The position numbers and the translations under genes were made by a program. From the NCBI GenBank assembly GCA_020850375.1, contig JADZET010000383.1:1-12242 (forward strand): 12,242 nucleotides of DNA. The letters are read 5' to 3'. Positions within the stretch are counted from its first letter, which is position 1, and each line of letters starts with the position of its first letter. Below are positions 1 through 8,353 of this stretch, piece after piece. The stretch is from Phycisphaeraceae bacterium. Its GTDB lineage: Bacteria; Planctomycetota; Phycisphaerae; Phycisphaerales; Phycisphaeraceae. Below the pieces are notes generated by a model. The model was given only the letters and a program-made list of their open reading frames with translations. It did not search any database and was not told the origin of the DNA.

Positions 1-573
1 CAGGTCGAGAAGGCCCTGGGCGCATTCGTCTACGGCCGAGACGAAGCTTCACTTTCCCAAGCCCTCCTGGACCTCTGCAAGCAGCAGCGTCGCACCCTCA
101 CCACCGCCGAGAGCTGCACCGGCGGCCTGGTCAGCGCGATGATCACCGATATCCCCGGCAGCAGCGCCAACTACCTCGGCGGCTGGGTGGCCTACGCCGA
201 CGCCTTCAAGCGCGATCACCTGAACGTTCCGGGGGAAATCCTCGATCGCTACGGCGCCGTCAGCCGCGAGACCGCCCTCGCTCTGGCCCAGGGCGCCATC
301 GAACGCAGCGGCGCCGACCTGGCCCTGTCCGTCACCGGCATCGCCGGCCCTGACGGCGGCACACCCGAAAAACCCGTCGGCCTGGTCTGGTTCGGCCTGG
401 CTGCGGCCCCGCATCAATCCGCTGGGGACATCACCGCCCAGGCCTGGGCGGGCCGACTCGGCAACGACCGCGAGACCATCCGTGATCGCGCCGCCAAGAC
501 GGCCCTGCAGATCGCGCGGTTTCACCTGCTCGGGCAACCCATCGAGCAGATTATCTGGCTGACAAAACAGTAA
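1..573 (+). CDS. cinA: CinA family protein, C-terminal nicotinamide-nucleotide amidase domain (5' end outside window)
   Basis: The reading frame is open from base 1, so the gene begins upstream; 190 C-terminal residues are visible. The domain is the PncC/CinA-C amidase, which converts nicotinamide mononucleotide to nicotinate mononucleotide and ammonia in pyridine-nucleotide recycling. Visible family motifs are TAESCTGG (local residues 35-42, with the catalytic Ser at 38), SVTGIAGPDGGT (110-121), KPVGLVW (124-130) and GNDRETIRDRAA near 154-165. The stretch before TAESCTGG, including FVYGRDEASLSQ, resembles the linker of full-length CinA of about 410-420 residues. The missing part is therefore probably the N-terminal molybdopterin-binding-like (COG1058) domain, though a stand-alone PncC with a long N-terminus is not excluded. 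The stop TAA is one base from the next ATG, which suggests co-transcription with the phosphatase gene. Confidence 0.95.
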   Translation, partial: QVEKALGAFVYGRDEASLSQALLDLCKQQRRTLTTAESCTGGLVSAMITDIPGSSANYLGGWVAYADAFKRDHLNVPGEILDRYGAVSRETALALAQGAIERSGADLALSVTGIAGPDGGTPEKPVGLVWFGLAAAPHQSAGDITAQAWAGRLGNDRETIRDRAAKTALQIARFHLLGQPIEQIIWLTKQ

Positions 574-574
574 A

Positions 575-1417
575 ATGGCTGCCAACCTCCGGGGTGTCGC
601 GCCAAACCCTCAAGAGCCCTCCTCCCCGCTGGAATCCCCTTTGTCCACACCCACTCCCACGTCCGACCCCATCGCCTCCCAACCGCCCGCCACGGGACGC
701 ATCGACATACACAGCCACCTTCTCCCGGGCGTCGACGACGGCTGCCAGACACTCGAGGAGTCGCTCGCCTGCGTACGGCTCCTGAAACACAACGGCTACG
801 TCGGCACCATCTGCACGCCCCACATGGCCTGGGTGGACGATCTGCCCGAGTGCACGCCGACACACGTGATCGAGTGGGTCCGCCAACTGCGCCAGCAGCT
901 CAAGGAGCACGGCGAGGACTACGCCATCTGGCCCGGCGGCGAGCTGCGTCTGTTCGACGGCGTGATCGACTGGCTCAAGCAGCACGGAGTGCCCACCCTC
1001 GCGGGCTCACGCTGCGTCCTGACGGACATGTGGGCGGACCACTGGCCCAAGTACGCCATGCCCGCCTTCCGCTGGCTGATCGACCAGGGCTATCAGCCTA
1101 TCCTCGCCCACCCCGAGAGGCTCAACTGCCCCGACGAGCTGCCCGCCCGACTCGCCGAGACCCAAGCCGTGGGCGTCTGGCTCCAGGGCAACTTCAACTG
1201 CTTCACCGGCGAGAACGGCTACCATGCCGACATCTTCGTCCGCCAGTTCCTGGCCGAGGGCCGGTATCGCCTGCTGGCCCTGGACATGCACCGCCCCGAC
1301 ACGCTGCCCTCGCGCTTCGACGGCCTGGACATCGCCCAGCGAGAGTCCGGCCAGAAGCTCATTGACGACATGATCATCACCGCCCCGCGCCGGGACATCT
1401 TCGGCCTGCGCGGCTGA
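575..1417 (+). CDS. CpsB/CapC-like PHP-domain metal-dependent phosphatase
   Basis: This 280-residue protein belongs to the PHP superfamily and most resembles CpsB/CapC/YwqE, manganese-dependent protein tyrosine phosphatases that regulate capsule and exopolysaccharide synthesis. The metal-binding set is in family order: DIHSHLLPGVDDG with H46 and H48, TPH with H83, GGE with E123, ILAHPER with H179, and LDMH with D237 and H239. The core starts near residue 42. The first 40 residues are rich in Pro, Ser and Thr, look disordered and have no signal peptide. The ATG at 575 lacks a clear Shine-Dalgarno sequence; a TTG at 641 would trim much of the tail but has none either. Family proteins are usually about 240-260 residues. 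No tyrosine kinase or polysaccharide gene lies in the window, so the substrate is unknown. Fold certain; tyrosine phosphatase activity is inferred. Confidence 0.85.
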   Translation: MAANLRGVAPNPQEPSSPLESPLSTPTPTSDPIASQPPATGRIDIHSHLLPGVDDGCQTLEESLACVRLLKHNGYVGTICTPHMAWVDDLPECTPTHVIEWVRQLRQQLKEHGEDYAIWPGGELRLFDGVIDWLKQHGVPTLAGSRCVLTDMWADHWPKYAMPAFRWLIDQGYQPILAHPERLNCPDELPARLAETQAVGVWLQGNFNCFTGENGYHADIFVRQFLAEGRYRLLALDMHRPDTLPSRFDGLDIAQRESGQKLIDDMIITAPRRDIFGLRG

Positions 1418-1440
1418 GTCTCGTGGGTTCCTCCGCCGCA

Positions 1441-1473
1441 TCGGATCGCGGAAGGGCCAGGCCTCCGATCTGA
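1441..1473. repeat. Imperfect inverted repeat upstream of the SDR–GH88–OYE–aldolase unit
   Basis: TCGGATCG at 1441-1448 and CGATCTGA at 1466-1473 form an inverted repeat matching at 7 of 8 positions, separated by 17 bases. It lies 24 bases after the phosphatase stop and 14 bases before the candidate promoter element. It could be a regulator site upstream of the catabolic unit, or a weak hairpin after the phosphatase gene; no T-run follows, which argues against an intrinsic terminator. An 8-base arm in GC-rich DNA can arise by chance. Confidence 0.3.
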
Positions 1474-1486
1474 CCAAATGATTGCT

Positions 1487-1495
1487 TGCTATATG
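1487..1495 (+). promoter_or_regulatory. Candidate extended −10 promoter for the four-gene unit
   Basis: The bases TGCTATATG contain TG, one spacer base and a TATAAT-like hexamer with 4 of 6 matches. This is the most AT-rich patch of the 113-base gap between the phosphatase and the SDR gene. No good −35 hexamer sits at 16-18 bases upstream, which is tolerated by extended −10 promoters. A start near 1502 would give a leader of about 30 bases before the ATG at 1531. Confidence 0.35.
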
Positions 1496-1530
1496 ACACT
1501 GATGCGGTAATCTTTCGTCGGAGGATCGAA

Positions 1531-2310
1531 ATGAACACAAAACGAAAGGTTGCCCTGATCACCGGCGGCAGCCGTGGGATCGGTTTGGGCGTAGCGCGAT
1601 CACTGGCGAAGGAGGGTTTCGCCTTGGTGATCAACGGCCGCCGGCCGGAAGCCGACGTCAAGGCCGTGCTGGATGAGCTTCGCACGCAGTCCGTGCCCGC
1701 GATCTACTGCCAGGCGGACATCGCCGACCGGACGGCTCGCTCACAGATGCTCGACACCGTCCGCAGGGAGTTCGGGGCGCTGCACGTGCTGGTCAACAAC
1801 GCCGGCGTCGCCCCCGACGAGCGCCGCGACATGCTCGAGGCCACCGAAGAGAGCTTCGAGCGGCTGATCCGCGTCAACCTCCAGGGCCCCTACTTCCTGA
1901 CGCAGAAGGCCGCGACCTGGATGATCCAGCAGCGCCAGACCGACCCGACGTGGCGCGGCTGCATCGTCAACGTCTCGTCGATCAGCGCCGTCGTCGCCAG
2001 CACCTCGCGCGGCGAGTACTGCGTCTCAAAGGCCGGCCTGAGCATGGCCACCCAGCTCTGGGCCGCGCGCCTCGGCGAGCACGACATCCCGGTCTATGAG
2101 GTCCGCCCCGGCATCACCCGGACGGACATGACCGAGGCCGTGCGTGAGAAATACGACGCCATGCTTGCCGCCGGCCTGTGCGTCCAGCCGCGATGGGGCG
2201 AGCCGCAGGACATCGGCAAGGCCGTGGCCATGCTGGCCCGCGGCGATCTGGCCTACTCGACCGGCCAGGTGCTCATGGTCGATGGCGGCCTGACGCTGCG
2301 GCGGCTGTAA
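1531..2310 (+). CDS. Short-chain dehydrogenase/reductase (SDR), FabG/KduD-like
   Basis: This 259-residue classical SDR is a probable soluble NAD(P)-dependent alcohol dehydrogenase or ketoreductase. It has the cofactor motif TGGSRGIG (11-18), NNAG (89-92), the active-site Asn N116, the catalytic Ser S150, and YCVSK (Y163, K167), at the usual Ser-13-Tyr-4-Lys spacing. VDGG (250-253) closes the family core. The basic pair in NGRRPE after the second strand hints at NADP(H). I chose ATG 1531 because GGAGGA at 1520-1525 lies five bases upstream; an in-frame ATG at 1486 lacks such a site and would add 15 unconserved residues. Automated naming would give 3-ketoacyl-ACP reductase, but the neighbours suggest a sugar-acid substrate, perhaps as in KduD, which reduces 2,5-diketo-3-deoxygluconate. 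First gene of the four-gene unit. Confidence 0.9.
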   Translation: MNTKRKVALITGGSRGIGLGVARSLAKEGFALVINGRRPEADVKAVLDELRTQSVPAIYCQADIADRTARSQMLDTVRREFGALHVLVNNAGVAPDERRDMLEATEESFERLIRVNLQGPYFLTQKAATWMIQQRQTDPTWRGCIVNVSSISAVVASTSRGEYCVSKAGLSMATQLWAARLGEHDIPVYEVRPGITRTDMTEAVREKYDAMLAAGLCVQPRWGEPQDIGKAVAMLARGDLAYSTGQVLMVDGGLTLRRL

Positions 2311-2330
2311 GGTGAGGTGGGTGTCCTGAC

Positions 2331-3719
2331 ATGATCGACATCGACGACAACCTGAAACCGAGCGACCTTGAGCCGGCGATCGCGCGGATGTGGCAGGCGT
2401 CGGCGGCCAAGATCCTCGCCATTGACGAGCAGTTTCCTCCGGGCGCCGGCTCGCCCGTCTTCACCCAGCAGGGCCGCTACACCGCCCGCGGCTGGACGGA
2501 GTGGACGCAGGGATTCGCCTACGGCTCAGCCATCCTCCAGTTCGACGCCACGGGTGACGAGAAGTTCCTCACCCTCGGCCGCGATCGCACCGTCGAGCGC
2601 ATGGCCGGCCACGTCTCGCACACCGGCGTGCACGACCACGGCTTCAACAACGTCAGCACCTACGGCAACCTACGCCGGCTGATGCTCGAAGGCCGTATCC
2701 CTGGCAACCTCTTCGAGCGCCACTACTACGAGATGGCCCTGAAAGTCAGCGGCGCCGTGCAGGCCGCCCGCTGGACCGACCTCGGCGGCGGCGCGGGCTA
2801 CATCTACTCCTTCAACGGCCCGCACTCGCTCTTCGCCGACACCCTCCGCTCCTGCCGGTCGCTGGCGATGGGGCACCTGCTCGGCCACGTGCTCATGGGC
2901 GAGCAGGATCGGCCGATCTCGCTGCTCGGCCGGCTTATCGCCCATGCCCGCTCGACCGCGCGCTACAACGTCTGGTATGGCGAGGGCCGGGACCATTACG
3001 ACGTGCGCGGCCGCGTCGCCCACGAGAGCATCTTCAACCTCAACGATCGCTCCTACCGCTGCCCGAACACCCAACAGGGATACTCGCCCTTCTCCACCTG
3101 GACGCGCGGCCTGGCGTGGATCATGCTCGGATACCCGGAAGAGCTCGAATTCCTCGAGCATTGCACGGACGCCGACCTCGAACCCTTCGGCGGACGCGCC
3201 GACGTCGAGGCGATGATGCTCCGCGCCGCCCGGGCAACGTGTGATTTCTACATCGATCAGACCCCCACGGACGGCATCCCCTACTGGGACACGGGAGCGC
3301 CGAACCTGCACTGCCTGGGTGATTACCTTCATCGCCCGGCCGACCCGTTCAATGAGCACGAGCCCGTCGACAGCTCCGCCGCCGCCATCGCCGCACAGGG
3401 GCTGCTTCGCCTGGGGGATTATCTTTCCAGACATGGAAATGACGGCAGCGGTCATCGCTACACGCAGGCGGGGCTGACCGTCACACGCCGCCTGCTCGAA
3501 GATCCCTACCTGTGCACGCGGCCCGACCATCAAGGCCTCCTGCTGCACAACGTCTATCACCGCCCCAACGGTTGGGATTTCGTGCCGCCCGGCCGATCCG
3601 TGCCCTGTGGTGAGGCGAGCATGTGGGGGGATTATCACCTGCGTGAATTGGCGTTGTACGTCGGCCGACGGGCGCGCGGCCAGACCCCCTACCGCTTCTT
3701 CGGGCCTGTCGCCCGCTGA
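2331..3719 (+). CDS. GH88-like unsaturated glucuronyl hydrolase
   Basis: This 462-residue protein looks like a glycoside hydrolase family 88 enzyme. These enzymes use vinyl-ether hydration to release 4,5-unsaturated uronic acid from oligosaccharides produced by polysaccharide lyases. Visible family features are WTQGFAYGSAIL (58-69) with TGDEKFL, HDHGF (101-105, D102 being a catalytic candidate), D170 in LFADTLRS as candidate for the second Asp, QGYSPFSTWTRGLAW (249-263), DGIPYWD (314-320), VDSSAAAIAAQGLLRL (346-361) and CGEASMWGDYHLREL (426-440). The region around D170 is divergent from classical UGL, so substrate may differ. I see no signal peptide, which fits the usual cytoplasmic location. 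Start ATG 2331 lies 20 bases after the SDR stop, with GAGGTG at 2314-2319 upstream. Family assignment is good; exact specificity is unknown, and GH105 is a related alternative. Confidence 0.82.
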   Translation: MIDIDDNLKPSDLEPAIARMWQASAAKILAIDEQFPPGAGSPVFTQQGRYTARGWTEWTQGFAYGSAILQFDATGDEKFLTLGRDRTVERMAGHVSHTGVHDHGFNNVSTYGNLRRLMLEGRIPGNLFERHYYEMALKVSGAVQAARWTDLGGGAGYIYSFNGPHSLFADTLRSCRSLAMGHLLGHVLMGEQDRPISLLGRLIAHARSTARYNVWYGEGRDHYDVRGRVAHESIFNLNDRSYRCPNTQQGYSPFSTWTRGLAWIMLGYPEELEFLEHCTDADLEPFGGRADVEAMMLRAARATCDFYIDQTPTDGIPYWDTGAPNLHCLGDYLHRPADPFNEHEPVDSSAAAIAAQGLLRLGDYLSRHGNDGSGHRYTQAGLTVTRRLLEDPYLCTRPDHQGLLLHNVYHRPNGWDFVPPGRSVPCGEASMWGDYHLRELALYVGRRARGQTPYRFFGPVAR

Positions 3720-3735
3720 CGTTTCAGGAGATGTG

Positions 3736-5187
<1,452 letters not shown>

Positions 5188-5199
5188 GACCAACCACCC

Positions 5200-5847
5200 A
5201 TGCCCGCCCAACCCGACGAAATCCTCGCAATCCTTCAGAGCCACCGCCTCGTGCCCGTGGTCAGCATCGAGCACGCCGCCGACGCCGTGCCCCTGGCCGA
5301 GGCCTTCATCGCCGCCGGCCTGCCCTGCATGGAGATCACGCTGCGCACCCCCGCGGGCCTCGAGGCCATCCGCCACGCCGCCAAAGTCCCGGGCATGCTC
5401 GTCGGGGCCGGCACGGTGCTCGACGCCCTGCAATGCCTCGCCGCTCATGAGGCTGGCGCGCAGTTCATCGTCTCACCCGGGTACGATCCCGACGTGCTCG
5501 TCACCGCCACGGAGCACAACCTGCTCTACCTGCCCGGCGTCGTCACCCCCACGGAGGTCCAGACCGCCCGACGGGCCGGCCTGCGCGCGGTCAAGTTCTT
5601 CCCCGCCTCCTCCTTCGGCGGCCCGGCCACGCTCAAGGCCTTCGCGGCCGTCTACCCCGACATGCGCCTGATGCCCACCGGCGGCATCGCGCCGCAGAAC
5701 CTCGCCGACTACCTCTCCCCGCCGAACGTCTTCGCCTGCGGCGGCTCCTGGCTGGCGCCGGCCGATGCGATGCGACGCAAGGCCTGGGACGAGATCACCG
5801 CCCTGACGCGCGAGGCGCGGCAGCGGCTGTCAACCTCCAGCAAATGA
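5200..5847 (+). CDS. eda: KDPG/KHG aldolase (2-dehydro-3-deoxyphosphogluconate / 4-hydroxy-2-oxoglutarate aldolase)
   Basis: This 215-residue class I aldolase cleaves 2-keto-3-deoxy-6-phosphogluconate to pyruvate and glyceraldehyde 3-phosphate, the last step of the Entner–Doudoroff and uronate routes. Motifs in order are MEITLRTP (44-51, with general acid/base E45), VGAGTV (68-73), LPGVVTPTE (111-119), VKFFPA (131-136, with Schiff-base K132), PTGGI (159-163, phosphate loop) and ACGGSWL (179-185). Length is normal for the family (about 205-215). ATG 5200 follows the OYE stop by 12 bases, with AGGA at 5186-5189 upstream. It is the last gene of the four-gene unit and convergent with the tRNA. 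No KDG kinase lies nearby, so either the kinase is encoded elsewhere or the true substrate is an unphosphorylated 2-keto-3-deoxy acid. Confidence 0.93.
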   Translation: MPAQPDEILAILQSHRLVPVVSIEHAADAVPLAEAFIAAGLPCMEITLRTPAGLEAIRHAAKVPGMLVGAGTVLDALQCLAAHEAGAQFIVSPGYDPDVLVTATEHNLLYLPGVVTPTEVQTARRAGLRAVKFFPASSFGGPATLKAFAAVYPDMRLMPTGGIAPQNLADYLSPPNVFACGGSWLAPADAMRRKAWDEITALTREARQRLSTSSK

Positions 5848-5896
5848 ACCGCCCCGGCACCGGCGTCCGCGATCAGGATGCATCAGAAACCACGAA

Positions 5897-5969
5897 TGGG
5901 AGCGGCAGGATTCGAACCTGCGACCAAGCGATTATGAGTCGCCCGCTCTGACCCCTGAGCTACGCTCCC
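5897..5969 (-). tRNA. tRNA with CAT anticodon, probably tRNA-Ile2 (lysidine type)
   Basis: The reverse complement folds into a full cloverleaf: acceptor GGGAGCG/CGCTCCC, D-stem GCTC/GAGC with an 8-base loop, anticodon stem GGCGA/TCGCT around loop CTCATAA, variable loop TGGTC, and T-stem GCAGG/CCTGC with loop TTCGAAT. The discriminator base is A and CCA is not encoded. CAT fits initiator Met, elongator Met or Ile2. There is a standard Watson–Crick 1:72 pair, so it is not the usual initiator. The anticodon arm, variable loop and 8-base D-loop match, as I recall it, E. coli tRNA-Ile2 better than elongator tRNA-Met, whose anticodon stem and D-loop differ. If so, C34 would be converted to lysidine by TilS and read AUA. 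That the gene is a tRNA is near certain; the Ile2 identity is about 0.65. Confidence 0.97.
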
Positions 5970-5991
5970 GACGTGACGGGCCAGCCATGCG

Positions 5992-6020
5992 AGTTTAGCT
6001 TTCGGGCACGCATAAACCAA
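5992..6020 (-). promoter_or_regulatory. Candidate promoter for the tRNA gene
   Basis: Reading the minus strand, TTGGTT (6015-6020) and TAAACT (5992-5997) are separated by exactly 17 bases. They match the −35 and −10 consensus at 3 and 4 of 6 positions. The expected start near 5985 leaves a leader of about 16 bases before the tRNA. The patch is more AT-rich than its surroundings. The rest of the 6093-5970 gap shows no gene and no intrinsic terminator for the upstream lipoprotein gene, so read-through from that gene is also possible. Confidence 0.45.
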
Positions 6021-6093
6021 GCAAGCGGACGACAGGCCCGCATCCGCATCGGGGGAACCACTGAACAACGGCTCAACAAGCTGACCAGAATCA

Positions 6094-7161
6094 CTACCGG
6101 CCGGCCGTGCCCACCGGACCTTGAGCCACCGACTGATCGGCGATGATGTGAATCGACGCCGTCGACTCGTCGAACGTCTGTGACTGCTGATCCGTCACGC
6201 GGACCTTGAGGATGTACTTGCCCACGCTCAGGCGGGCCGGCAGCTCGATCACCTGCACGACGAAGAAGTCGTGCCGGACGTTGCGCGACTCGTCGGTGAT
6301 CTCCACGGCCGGCTGCTGCCAGACGGCCAGCCCGTCAGCCTCGTTGTAGAGCGTGACCTCCTGGCTCAGGTGCACACGGTAGGTCCAGTCGCTGACCTTC
6401 CGCGACCGGAAGTGGTCGAGCTCGACGTAGACGATCATCCTCGCCGGACGCCCCACGAGCAGAGACGACGTGTTGATCGGGTCATACACGCCGAAGCTCT
6501 CGACGCGCCCGCAGAGTTCGAGCTTGCGGATGTGCAGGATCGGGGCATTGATCGTCTCGGTCGTCGCCGCGGGGGCTGGCGCGGGCGTCGGCTCGGGGGC
6601 ATGGACGGCCGGCACAATATCCGAGGCCGCGGGGCCAGGCGACGGCGTGGATGCCGCGGCCAGGACGGACTGCAATAGCTGCGGGTTGGAGCTTCCGAGC
6701 ATGGCCGCGCGCAGCTGGTCGAGCAACTGCTGCTGCTCGGCGGTCAGCGACGGTTGAGTGGCGGGAGGCGCTTCGGCCGGCTCGGGCGACGGCGCCGCAA
6801 CGGCGACGGGTTCATCCGCGAGCCGAGGAACGGGTTCAGGGGCGGCCTGGGCCGTGGGGTCGAGCCAGAGCACCTGCGGCGAGGCCTCGGGCGTGTCGAG
6901 GTTCACGACCGGATCATTCAGACGGGCCAGGGCCTCGCTCAGCCGCCGGGCCTGGGCGTCCGCGGCCGCCTGCGGATCATTCGGATCGACCGACGACGCC
7001 TCGGGCGAGCGCGGCTGAGCCGACGCCGTCTGGTCCGGTGCGATCACCACGCTGCTGCCGGGCGTCGGGGGCGAACTGGTGCACGCCGCCAGGACCAGGC
7101 CCGCCAGCGCCGTCATCAGACACACACGCAGATATCGGGGGGTGGATCCGGGGGTGGACAC
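6094..7161 (-). CDS. Putative lipoprotein of unknown function with C-terminal beta-rich domain
   Basis: I do not recognise a named family. From the chosen GTG start the protein has 355 residues. A signal peptide with basic n-region (PRYLR), hydrophobic core and lipobox LAAC places the lipidated Cys at residue 27, so it is probably membrane-anchored. Residues 28-205 are rich in Ala, Pro, Ser and Gln and look like a flexible tether, with a short helical stretch near 139-170 (EQQQLLDQLRAAM). Residues 206-342 look folded and beta-rich, with KLELCGRVESFGVYDP and YRVHLSQEVTLYN among recognisable strands, and end in a strand like VGKYILKVRVTD. Start GTG 7161 has CAGGAGG at 7170-7176, eight bases upstream. 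An earlier GTG at 7245 overlaps the holA stop as GTGA but would put 40 residues before the hydrophobic core. Confidence 0.75.
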   Translation of the reverse strand: MSTPGSTPRYLRVCLMTALAGLVLAACTSSPPTPGSSVVIAPDQTASAQPRSPEASSVDPNDPQAAADAQARRLSEALARLNDPVVNLDTPEASPQVLWLDPTAQAAPEPVPRLADEPVAVAAPSPEPAEAPPATQPSLTAEQQQLLDQLRAAMLGSSNPQLLQSVLAAASTPSPGPAASDIVPAVHAPEPTPAPAPAATTETINAPILHIRKLELCGRVESFGVYDPINTSSLLVGRPARMIVYVELDHFRSRKVSDWTYRVHLSQEVTLYNEADGLAVWQQPAVEITDESRNVRHDFFVVQVIELPARLSVGKYILKVRVTDQQSQTFDESTASIHIIADQSVAQGPVGTAGR

Positions 7162-7241
7162 GTCCGTCGCCTCCTGCGAAGGGCTATGCCGAGTGGAAGG
7201 CACGTTCGTCCTGAACGTCCGGGGGCCTGGCCATTGCAGGC

Positions 7242-8306
7242 TCACCCTTGGGCTTCATCGGCCACTTGCACGCAAAAGCATTCAAGATTCAGCATCGCTT
7301 CTCCCCGACCCTGCTTGGTCCGCCGGTCGGCCTCGAGCACGGCCGTAAACCACGTCAGCACTTCATCTTGATCGACGCGCCCCAGGGCGTTGAAAAAGAG
7401 CGCCTGACGCGGCCCCCAGAGCTTGAGCTGCGGCGCGATCGCCGGCGGGCGGAGCCCCTGGGCCATCATCGCCGAAGCGAGGCTGAGCTTGCGCACCACG
7501 TCGGCCACGAAGTAATGCACCAGTGTCTCGGGCTGGCCCGACAGCTCGACTAACTCACGGAGCTTGACCAGCAGCGCTCCGACACCTCCCCCGGAAGCCC
7601 CCCTGCCAATACTGCCCGCCCCGATGAGCATGTTCAGGAAGGCGTCCTGCACCACCCAGGCCTGCTCGTCACTGGATCGGCCGACGAGCTGGTCGATCAG
7701 GTCCACGCTGATCGGCTGGCCCGGCCCGGCCAGGGCGGCGAGCTTGGCCAGTTCGCTGTCGAGCCGGCCCAGGTCCCCGCTTCCCAGGCGATTGACCAAC
7801 TCGCCGGCCGACGCCGGGGGCAGCTTGGCCTGATACGCCTCGGTCGCCCGCTTGGTGAGCCAGGCGGTGGCCTCGGCCCGTTTCATGGGGTCGCAGCGGA
7901 CAATCGCCCCCCCCTGCTTCTCGATGAGCTTGTCGAGATTGCCTCGGTTCCACGTCTCGCTGCGCAGCACCAGCACGGCCGAGCCCGACGGCGACTGGGC
8001 GTAGCGCTCCATGGCCTGGCGGTGGGTCTTGACGAAGTCGGCCGCACCATCGACCACCACGATCTTGAACGGCGAGAGCAGGCTCAGCGTGCGCAGCTCG
8101 TCGAAAACCTCGGCGAGGCTGGCCGCCTTGCCGTCAAACGTGACCGGTTCGATGGGACCGTGCTCCTTGGCGAAGAGCTCGCGGATCTCCTCGAGCCGCA
8201 GCCGCTGGAGCATCGGCTCGGGGCCAACCAGGGCGTAGATGCGCCCCTCGATCCGCAACGTCGGCGCGGGGGTGGAGGCGGATCGGGTTGATCGGGCCGG
8301 GGGCAT
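7242..8306 (-). CDS. holA: DNA polymerase III subunit delta
   Basis: HolA is the clamp-loader subunit that opens the sliding clamp in the replisome. The 354-residue product shows the family layout: an AAA+-like N-terminal part with IYALVGPEPMLQRLRLEEI (23-41), a second segment FDELRTLSLLSPFKIVVVDGA (68-88), LVLRSETWN (112-120), a lid region with AEATAWL (145-151) and LGSGDLGRLDSELAKLA (174-190), then the C-terminal collar helices with VVRKLSLASAM (270-280). Usual length is about 330-350. ATG 8306 leaves about 20 residues before the conserved core, but has no clear Shine-Dalgarno. A GTG at 8357 overlaps the mgtE stop as GTGA, so a coupled start adding 17 residues is a real alternative. A run of eight G (7907-7914 on the + strand as C) encodes Q131-G-G-A134. 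Confidence 0.9.
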   Translation of the reverse strand: MPPARSTRSASTPAPTLRIEGRIYALVGPEPMLQRLRLEEIRELFAKEHGPIEPVTFDGKAASLAEVFDELRTLSLLSPFKIVVVDGAADFVKTHRQAMERYAQSPSGSAVLVLRSETWNRGNLDKLIEKQGGAIVRCDPMKRAEATAWLTKRATEAYQAKLPPASAGELVNRLGSGDLGRLDSELAKLAALAGPGQPISVDLIDQLVGRSSDEQAWVVQDAFLNMLIGAGSIGRGASGGGVGALLVKLRELVELSGQPETLVHYFVADVVRKLSLASAMMAQGLRPPAIAPQLKLWGPRQALFFNALGRVDQDEVLTWFTAVLEADRRTKQGRGEAMLNLECFCVQVADEAQG

Positions 8307-8353
8307 GGGTCGATGGTAACGGCCGGGGCGTGTCGCGTCGAGGCTTGTGGATG

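Noticed and set aside
5848..5896. Intrinsic terminator after the aldolase gene
   Set aside because: I searched both strands for a stem followed by a T-run and found only short GC-rich partial pairings, so no call is made.
5897..5969. tRNA gene as an integration site for a mobile element
   Set aside because: There is no integrase, no direct repeat of the tRNA 3' end and no change in base composition around it in the window.
5883..6068. Small − strand open frame of 61 codons
   Set aside because: Its C-terminal residues are the tRNA gene read as protein, so it is not a real coding sequence.
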